Source: Maratus speciosus
Taxonomy: Eukaryota > Arthropoda > Arachnida > Araneae > Salticidae
Direction of reading: 5' to 3'
Length of the DNA: 64,000 nucleotides
Assembly (NCBI GenBank): GCA_963932465.1
Contig: OZ010792.1
Location: forward strand, 190,801,556-190,865,555
Shown here one piece after another: positions 57,143 to 64,000 of the stretch; positions within the stretch are counted from its first letter, which is position 1, and every line of letters starts with the position of its first letter. A program made the position numbers and the translations under genes. The notes beneath the pieces were generated by a model. It had not been told where the DNA came from. It searched no databases and was given only the letters and a program-made list of their open reading frames with translations.

Positions 57143-58765
57143 GAGGTAGATTTCGAATTAAGTATACTAATTTCACAAACAAAAACCAAATCATGATTAG
57201 AGATAAACCCACTTTAACAATTTTATCTGGCCGCTTTTGACGAGTTTTTATTTCATTTTTATATTAACTGGTTTTATCAGAATCATGTTAGGGCGGTATT
57301 CAAAAAAATACTTTTCCATGCTCAACAACTCGAAATTTTCTGGCAAAACTCCAGATTCATTTTTAATAGGAAAAATATGAAACTTGTTGACGTGATTTTT
57401 GAAGAGATTTATAAGCGACCTGTGTTTTAAATTTTCGTTCAATTAATTAAAACTTGATATATAAACAATCATTTTCTCAGTAAGACAATATTTTTCGTTT
57501 CTAACACAATCGCTTCGGGAAATTTCGTTGAAAATGCCCACTTTGACATCATTTTTTGAAATATATTCTGCCTCTGTCAAAAAATCGATCATTACGGTAC
57601 ATTATATAGTTTCTGAATAAGCGAATCTACCAATTGGATGCGTTTAAGAGCAAAAATGAATTTAAAAATGAGTCAGAAAATAAGCAGTTTGGATTTGAAT
57701 ACTCCCTTAATACGATGATTTTTCCAACACAATCCGCTTCGGGAAATTCGGTTCAAAAGGCCCACTTTGACAGCATGTTTTAAAATATATTCTGCCTCTA
57801 TCAAAAAATTCACCATTACGGTACATTATATAGTGTCTGGGTAAGAAAAGGTACCAATTGGAAGCCTTTGAGAGCAAAAATGAATTGTAAAATGAGTCAG
57901 AAAATAAGCAGTTTGGATTTGAATACACCCTTACTAAGACGATTTTTTTCTTCAACCGCTATGTATTTTTAATTTGTTTTTGCTGTAAGAATTGGTCTTA
58001 TCCAAAACTTGTCTATATAGATGTTGTAGACAATATTAAGAAGATATATGATAAATTCATGGGGGATTTTATATCTTTTGAATTGAGGGAGTTATGGATT
58101 TTTTTCTTCTTCAAACGCCCTTTTTGTTTTCGTTTTTAATTTTTTTTGCGGTACGAATTGGTCCTATCAAAAACTTGTGAACATAAAAGTTGTAGATAAT
58201 GTTGAGGAGATGCATGATAAAATTTATTGGATTTGATATCTTGAGAACTGACGAAGTTATGATTTTTTTTCTCCCAAAAACCCTATTTTTTGCGCCCCTT
58301 GAGCCCATTTTTAACTTTATCAAAAATCTGTGATACATAAATTTTTGGCCCTATTTTTAGAAGTAATAAAAACTTTAAACTGATTTGATATGTACAAAAA
58401 TTAAGAAGTTATGGGGAGTTTTCGGTTTTCACAAAACCCCCCTCCCTATTTCCAGCCCCTTGGCCCGATTTTGCCCATTAACGAACTTGACCGAGATTTT
58501 ATGCCCCTTGATTTTATGTATCAGTTTGGAAGAGATTGGTGCAGAATTGTGGAAGTTATCGTGTCCAGAAGAAAGTGATATATATACATAGATACATACA
58601 TACATACATATATATATATATATAGTTTTTTACTGAGGGTGGTTTTGGACTCTAGGGGTCATGATCAGTGTAGATCTGCAAAAATGTTTCAGAAATTCCA
58701 ACATAGGAACGACGCCAATAGGTAGTATTTCATACGAAATCTACCTAATACTGCTTACTAGGCAT
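57143..58765 (+). mobile_element. Helentron-like non-autonomous element
   Basis: The 5' end GGTAGATTTCGAATTAAG recurs inverted at the right end as CGAAATCTACC inside the small hairpin TAGTATTTC-ATA-CGAAATCTA (58726-58752). The body has two tandem units of about 230 bp (57490-57955, landmark CGCTTCGGGAAATT) and about three diverged units near 165 bp (57960-58440, landmark GAATTGGTC(T/C)TATC). A TACA/TATA microsatellite at 58576-58624 precedes the hairpin. Block A reads continuously across the site at about 12755-12775. The exact left end may lie up to 40 bp upstream. Confidence 0.6.
58576..58624. repeat. (TACA)n(TA)n microsatellite
   Basis: Lies upstream of the terminal hairpin of the Helentron-like element, as in its relatives. 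Confidence 0.92.
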
Positions 58766-58913
58766 TGTTATTTTTGAAAAATAAATTATGCCTAAGTATC
58801 AAAATCAAATTTTTGAAATGCGCCTTGATGATCATCCAAAAAATAGCGGTTCAATTGGAAACTACATCTTGAATATTTCTGATCGTATTGGTATATGAAT
58901 AAACTTAATCTGG

Positions 58914-59605
58914 CCACAAAGGAATTTAAAGATTGCAACTCTGAAAGATTTAAAGAAATTTTTTCACATATTTATATTATTGGGGTTTTACACAAATTTA
59001 CAACGAATTCAGAAAAAAATTCTAAGATGGCTACATAAACATTCATTGAAACCTGCTAATTGTTTGATAAAAGAGTGTTTTTTCTAAATTTCTATAAGGC
59101 CGTTTTGTAAAAAAAAAATCAGAAGGATAAAGAAGAGAATTCATTCATAAGCATTTCATAATAAAAATAATAAAAAAATTATTAAATTAAGATGAATGAT
59201 GATATTGGGATATCCTTTTTTATGCATTCTCCTTTACACGTATATTCCATATTTATTGGAATTTAAAGATTGCAACTCATTTCATTTAAAGAATAAATTC
59301 ATGAATCATTTAAAGAGCTTTTTTCATATATTTATATTCACGGGGTTTTACTTAAATTCACAACGAATTCAGAAAAAAATAAAGATTGCTACATGAAAAT
59401 TTATTAAAAGAATTTAACTGTATGATAATGGAGCGCTTTTTCTAAATTTTTATTTTGTAAAAAAAAGAATAAAGAAGAGAATTCATTCATATCATTTCAT
59501 AATAAAAGTAATTAAAAATTTATTAAATTAAAATCAATGATAATATTGGGATATCCTTTTTTGTGCATTTTCCTTCACGCGTTTATTCCATATTTAAAAC
59601 TAAGT
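58914..59605. repeat. Local tandem duplication, two units of about 341-360 bp
   Basis: AAAGATTGCAACTC, GGGGTTTTAC, CAACGAATTCAGAAAAAAAT (59001 and 59361), GAGAATTCATTCAT and ATATTGGGATATCC (59202 and 59542) occur in the same order twice. The unit is partly ancestral to block B and is not duplicated in block A. Confidence 0.88.
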
Positions 59606-60265
59606 TATTAACAAAATATATTTTGAAATTTTCAGAGCAAAATTAATCTCTACAAATTGTACAATTTATTGAACCTACAACTCCAAAAAATACCATATTA
59701 ATATGTAATTTTATTTATTTAGCATGTTCAAATGTTTAATTATTTATAATATGGTCATATTTGATATTCTATAAAAACCTTGTGCTTCCATTTTTTCGAA
59801 AATAATATTTTTATAATTTCTCTGTACATATGACTTTTCTTTTAGAATACTTTATATGTCCTATTGAGAATATTTTGTGATAATAAAATTATGATATTGG
59901 AATAAACATTTGATTTAATTAATATACACAAACCAAAGGCTTCTTTTATTTGCTCAATATATTTCAAAAATACGAAGAATAAACTTTCTTTGTTATACTT
60001 GAAATGATTTCATTAAGATAATAAAAGAATGAAATTTATTTTTCACTCCCTCAGTAACCAGATTTATCGTTATTTTTCTCCTAAGATAAAAGAAATCTCA
60101 TGTATTATTTGAATTTGAGAATTAATCTGGCTTTATTGCTAACACGTTTTCTGTAAATTGTTTGTAAAGATTATTGCGAGTAAAGCGTTTTGATCAAAAT
60201 TATTTCAATTTATATCAAATTAAAAAATAATTTGAGAGAAAATAGGAAAGAAATAATTAAATATC

Positions 60266-61098
60266 CCAACAAAAAGTTTTCGGTAAAAAAAAAAAAAAAA
60301 AAAAAAAGAGCCAAGTTCTCCTTAATGTTTCGGCCAGAAAAAGTAGTGATATCTGATGTTCGCACAAGTTAAAAGCCAAACATCCCAAATCTTTCATTGA
60401 AAATGGCTTCCTGCGACTTGGCCGTTAATGCCTTCTGCAGCATTTCAAAATTAATGGTTGGAAATTACGCATTTATGAATTATTTAAATATTAAAAGTAA
60501 TATTAGAATGCAAAGAGGCAAATTAACATAAAGACATTATAAGTAAAAGATTTCGGTCTAAAGCTAAAGTCATTAACGTAAAACCCAAGAAATAAAACAA
60601 AATTTACTTACTTCATATCTCACAATATGTTACATTATATTGTATTGTATAATATTGAAATGTTGTGTATTGACGAAAGAAATTTTTTTCGTTTGAACGT
60701 TTATTACAGTATATTTGCAAACATTAAGAGGTATTCGATTTATAAACTGTTAAAAGTTTATATTATGTTTTAGGAATTAGGGATATTATCTCCTGAATAC
60801 AAGTATTTTGTTATTTTTAACTTCTAAGCATTTAAATAGACTGAAGTTGTTTAAATGCTTTTTTCAAATGTGTATTTTATTTCTGTATTCTGTGTCACAA
60901 AATGCCTAAAATAATCAAAAAGTGTAGTTGTCATGTAGCTCATTTGTACATATTTTAAAATTTGAAAAATTCTCACGAAGGCATTAACGGCCAAGTCGCA
61001 GGAAGCCATTTTCAATGAAAGATTTGGGATGTTTGGCTTTTAACTTGTGCGAACATCAGATATCACTACTTTTTCTGGCCGAAACATTAAGGAGAACT

Positions 61099-61131
<33 letters not shown>

Positions 61132-61150
61132 ACCGAAAACTTTTTGTTGG
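60266..61150. mobile_element. Young foldback element with near-identical arms
   Basis: The left arm (60266-60435) and right arm (60977-61150) are inverted copies that appear identical except for the length of an internal A/T run (about 23 versus 28). Ends CCAACAAAAAGTTTTCGG and the inverse are flanked by the 6-bp duplication AATATC (60260-60265, 61151-61156). The 541-bp loop has no coding frame. Frames running through the arms are mirror artefacts. A class cannot be assigned from the ends; the arm identity says it is recent. Confidence 0.85.
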
Positions 61151-61159
61151 AATATCACT

Positions 61160-62640
61160 ACTTTTTGTATGTTTTTTCAGGTTTGTTATTCTAAACTATA
61201 TTAATATGAAAAAACTTAAATTTCGGTACTTTTATGTTAACCGGGAGCAAATCTCCTCATTAGTCTTTTGTTTTTCCGCCAATAGCAGTTTTTATTTTTC
61301 ACATGTGTAAATTAGAAACAATGCTTTGATTTTCAAAGAAAATATTTTGGTTTATATTATTATTTCTTATTTATCTATTTATTTATTTCTATGTAAATAT
61401 TCGATTAAAAAAAGTGAGGGAAATGCATCTTTTTTAAATGAGATGACTGAAAAGTATATATCTTTAAATGAAATGAATGCAATATGAACAATGGAGTCGG
61501 GAACAGTATTTGGCGATTTGCCACTTGCGCCCGGCTAACATAAAAATTACCTAAATTTATTTTATTGAGCTTTACAAATTTATACTTTATTTATTTTTAT
61601 ATTAAAGTACTAGCAGCCTCTAGCAAGCAGTATTTACCGTATTACTTCCATGTTAAACGTTGCATCATGTTACTGTGATTCATAATTTAATTTACTTGCC
61701 CATTCTTTCGCCAATTCGGAAACTTTTGATAGAGAAATCAAGAACTCTTTACGATCATGGAAGCACATCATGTATTTTATGTTGTTATGTATTTCATCTT
61801 TCGTGACAAATATCTCTTAACTCACTTATACATGCTTCCTTAGCAGTTACGATTCGTTCTCTAATGCGGAAATTTTTAATCCTATTAAGTAATCTTTTCT
61901 AATTGGGCTCACTGCCAATTGTTGTATTTTAACTGATACGACTAGGTACAAGTGAAATGATTCTTATGAAATCCTTTGACAATATCTGTATTTGCATTAA
62001 ACCATATTGATGCTAATATCTTTTTGTTTCACGTTAACCTTTTCAATAGACTCGATTATGGAAGAGTAGATGGTCTACCGGCTCACTGCCATGATCCATT
62101 TGAAAATCAATCATTCTTCTCATCTGATCGTGTTGAAGAATTAGTCAATGTGCCATGGTTTTAAGATTTTAGCTAATTTTACTCGAAACCTGAAAACTAA
62201 AATGCGAGGAACCGGATTATAGAAGATTCATTCTAACGTACATATTGATTAACAGGTTGCATATTATAGAATTATAATAATCATAAGGAGAACTGGCAGT
62301 TTCAATGCTTTAATAGTTTCCTTAAATTCTCTTTATATAATACAGAAGTTTTAGCGGTGTAAAGGTTAACAACATGGTCACAGTAAGTATAATAACAGTA
62401 CAATATAATAACAATAGCAGAGGTTTTGGGCAGTGACGAAACTGTTAGCACTTTGGAAATATTAGTACGTTATATCCTTTAACTATTCAGATGATATGCG
62501 GAAAAATAAAAATAGATGGCTCGCATTAATAATTAACTCATTGAAAAATAGCCACTAGCGTCAAATATTCGCCAAGCTTGGAGACATTTAGCAAAGTTTC
62601 GCCAAATTTGGTAATATATCATGTCAATTCTCAAATTTGG
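61160..62640. other. AT-rich DNA, no clear gene
   Basis: Nothing recognisable except a short coding-like stretch at about 62050-62164, listed separately. Direct similarity between about 62380-62440 and 63500-63560 (ACAATATAATAACA..TAGCAG) suggests a small local duplication. Confidence 0.45.
62050..62164 (+). CDS. Possible terminal exon, unknown protein
   Basis: After a splice-acceptor-like TTTTCAATAG (ends 62049) the frame reads LDYGRVDGLPAHCHDPFENQ then SFFSSDRVEELVNVPWF and stops at TAA 62162-62164. The composition (few Lys/Asn/Ile/Phe runs, GC-richer codons) is less AT-driven than chance frames nearby. I do not recognise the protein, see no upstream exon and no clear polyadenylation signal just downstream. 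It may well be chance. Confidence 0.2.
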
Positions 62641-62649
62641 CAACAAAAA

Positions 62650-62785
62650 AATGTTTTGTTTATTCTGACGTCATAATGATGCATATGTATTATGTATTAT
62701 ACACATACCTATAATATGTATGATGCAAATGTATTACGTATTATATGCATATGTATAATATGTATGATGCATATGCATAAGTTCA
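62650..62785. repeat. Short tandem repeat rich in ATGCATATG
   Basis: Two to three units of about 64 bp with TATGATGCATATGTATTA, TATTATA(C/T)(A/G)CATA and CATATGCATA; strongly palindromic at the hexamer level. Confidence 0.8.
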
Positions 62786-62890
62786 TTAACATCACTAAAA
62801 CGCACTTAAAGGAATAGTGTTTCATAAATAGTAGGGATAATTGCCAGATTGACCAGAGTGCTATTGAGATTAGAATACCGACATTTATAA

Positions 62891-63270
62891 TAGACGTCTG
62901 TACACACCATCACCTTATCGAGTTTACAGCTGAAATTTTAGGATTAGTTAAAACTAAATTATCATATTTAAATGCAACTGGTCTGTTAAGTCATATCTTG
63001 GTAGAAACCACCTGAAGACCTAATTTTAGTGGTTAACTGATAGGTTTACTATTGTATTTTCCTGCATCCTAAAGTTTGGAAACATGGAGGAATGGGTGCA
63101 GGAAAACACAATGGAAAATCCACCAATTAACCCTTAAAATCGGGTCTGTAGTTGGTTTCCACAAAGATATGACTTGGCAGACCAGTTACATTTCAATACG
63201 CTAATCGATATTTAACTAATCATAAAATTTCATCCGTCAACTCGATGAGGTGATGATCTGTGCAGACGCC
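62891..63270. mobile_element. Foldback element forming a long hairpin
   Basis: The left arm (62891-63074) pairs with the right arm (63090-63270): AGACGTCTGTACACACCATC with its inverse, CATCACCTTATCGAGTT / AACTCGATGAGGTGATG, ACTGGTCTG / CAGACCAGT, AAGTCATATCTT / AAGATATGACTT and TTTTCCTGCA / TGCAGGAAAA. The loop is only about 15 bp. Arms are about 80-85 percent alike, so it is older than the element at 60266. No target duplication or coding was found. Confidence 0.8.
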
Positions 63271-63274
63271 TCCC

Positions 63275-64000
63275 GGTCTTTAATAAAATTTGTTTTAAGG
63301 AAGTAAAAGATAGAAAGATGGACAGATAAACTGAAAGATTTGCCTTATTAAGATTTTTGTAAAAGCACATAAAAATTCATTCAGCTTGAAATCATGTAAC
63401 ACCTTTATAACTCAGGCTAATTTTCTGTAATCGGATTTTGGCGACCAACGTATCTTATCTATAACTATAATCTTTCTTTTACAGATTTAAAATAAATTAA
63501 CAGTAAGTAGGCTAATAATACAATATAATAACATTAGCAGCGGACTTCGGACATCGCATCTGTCGCACATCGTTAAAGATAGTTTATTAGTTACACATTC
63601 CATTTAATTAAAAGGATATTTTTAAACTTTCATATGGAATTAAGATATTTTTCCACTATAGGGACCTTGGCATTTTTAAAAAATCTTGGCGCAATTCGGA
63701 CTTCAGAAACTGAGATATGTTGCCAAATGATATAAACAACTACGAAAACAAACCTGATGAACTTTTATGTTATTTATATACATTTAAACATTTTATTTAT
63801 ACATGTATAAAATATTATTTTTTATATACTGATTATTTATGTTGGTATATAAAAATAAATAAACGGGTTCCTTACATTAAATAAATTGTATACATATGGA
63901 AAAAATTGCTTGTGTATATGACACTGTAAATAGGTTGCCAGAAAATACGTTATTATCAAATTTCTTTTCTCGTCAAGGCTATTTTCTGTATTTCGCCAAG
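63275..64000. other. AT-rich DNA to the window end, no gene seen
   Basis: No frame, tRNA or element end recognised. Confidence 0.5.

Larger units (their letters stand above)
47735..60255 (+). repeat. Segmental duplication block B (partner 3860-17050)
   Basis: See block A for matching landmarks. B-specific insertions are the TGTGTAA array with its nested MITE, the MITE at 49537, the Tc1-like element at 52040, the palindromic MITE at 55957 and the Helentron-like element at 57143. B lacks the mariner, both long-TIR MITEs of A, the Helitron, the SINE pair, the Tigger-like element and the element at 15939. The match ends near 60255, just before the foldback element at 60266. Confidence 0.85.

Noticed and set aside
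61047..61310. Frame with a poly-Phe stretch, and its partner at 60190-60372 with poly-Lys
   Set aside because: They are mirror images in the two arms of the foldback element; the homopolymers are the A/T runs of the arms.

Overview
The window is AT-rich eukaryotic DNA, most likely from an arthropod and probably a chelicerate such as a spider. This is inferred from a decayed receptor with the C-terminal hallmark of arthropod gustatory receptors, a jockey/I-type retroelement, and dense Tc1/mariner, pogo/Tigger, hAT and Helitron-like elements. I see no intact host gene and no rRNA or canonical tRNA gene. Most open frames are transposon debris or chance frames.

Layout. 1-2.9 kb: a dispersed repeat of unknown type, split by a hAT element filled with a roughly 32-bp minisatellite; an unsplit copy lies inverted at 44.64-45.16 kb. 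3.9-17.05 kb (block A) and 47.7-60.25 kb (block B) are diverged direct copies of one ancestral stretch, each with private insertions. A carries a mariner, a long-TIR MITE, a larger MITE with a DINE-1-like element nested in it, a Helitron, an inverted SINE pair, a Tigger-like element and a small Helentron-like element. B carries a TGTGTAA array with a nested MITE, a MITE, a Tc1-like element, a palindromic MITE and another Helentron-like element. 17.3-31 kb: two more pogo/Tigger-like elements, a degraded hAT inside an older repeat, two nested Helentron-like elements, and a jockey/I-type LINE copy that has ORF1 but no ORF2. 34.35-35.58 kb: the only host-type gene relic, a gustatory-receptor-like sequence with frame breaks. 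36.25-37.09 kb: a hAT MITE. 37.1-45.9 kb: quiet AT-rich DNA with one local tandem duplication and a pogo remnant. 45.93-47.42 kb: a Tc1-like DD34E element. 60.27-61.15 kb: a young foldback element. 62.9-63.3 kb: a long hairpin.

The strongest observations are these. (1) The two blocks serve as each other's empty sites and fix the exact ends of many insertions. (2) At least five non-autonomous elements of different sequence share one design: tandem units and/or a microsatellite, a terminal hairpin at one end, and the opposite terminal sequence repeated inverted in that hairpin, as in Helentron/DINE-1 elements. (3) An inverted pair of tRNA-like SINE units sits inside a single 12-bp target-site duplication with an empty site in block B. 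(4) A LINE copy with both ends intact encodes only ORF1, similar in layout to mammalian HAL1. All alignments were made by eye; coordinates of ends with stated duplications should be accurate to a few bases, others are approximate.
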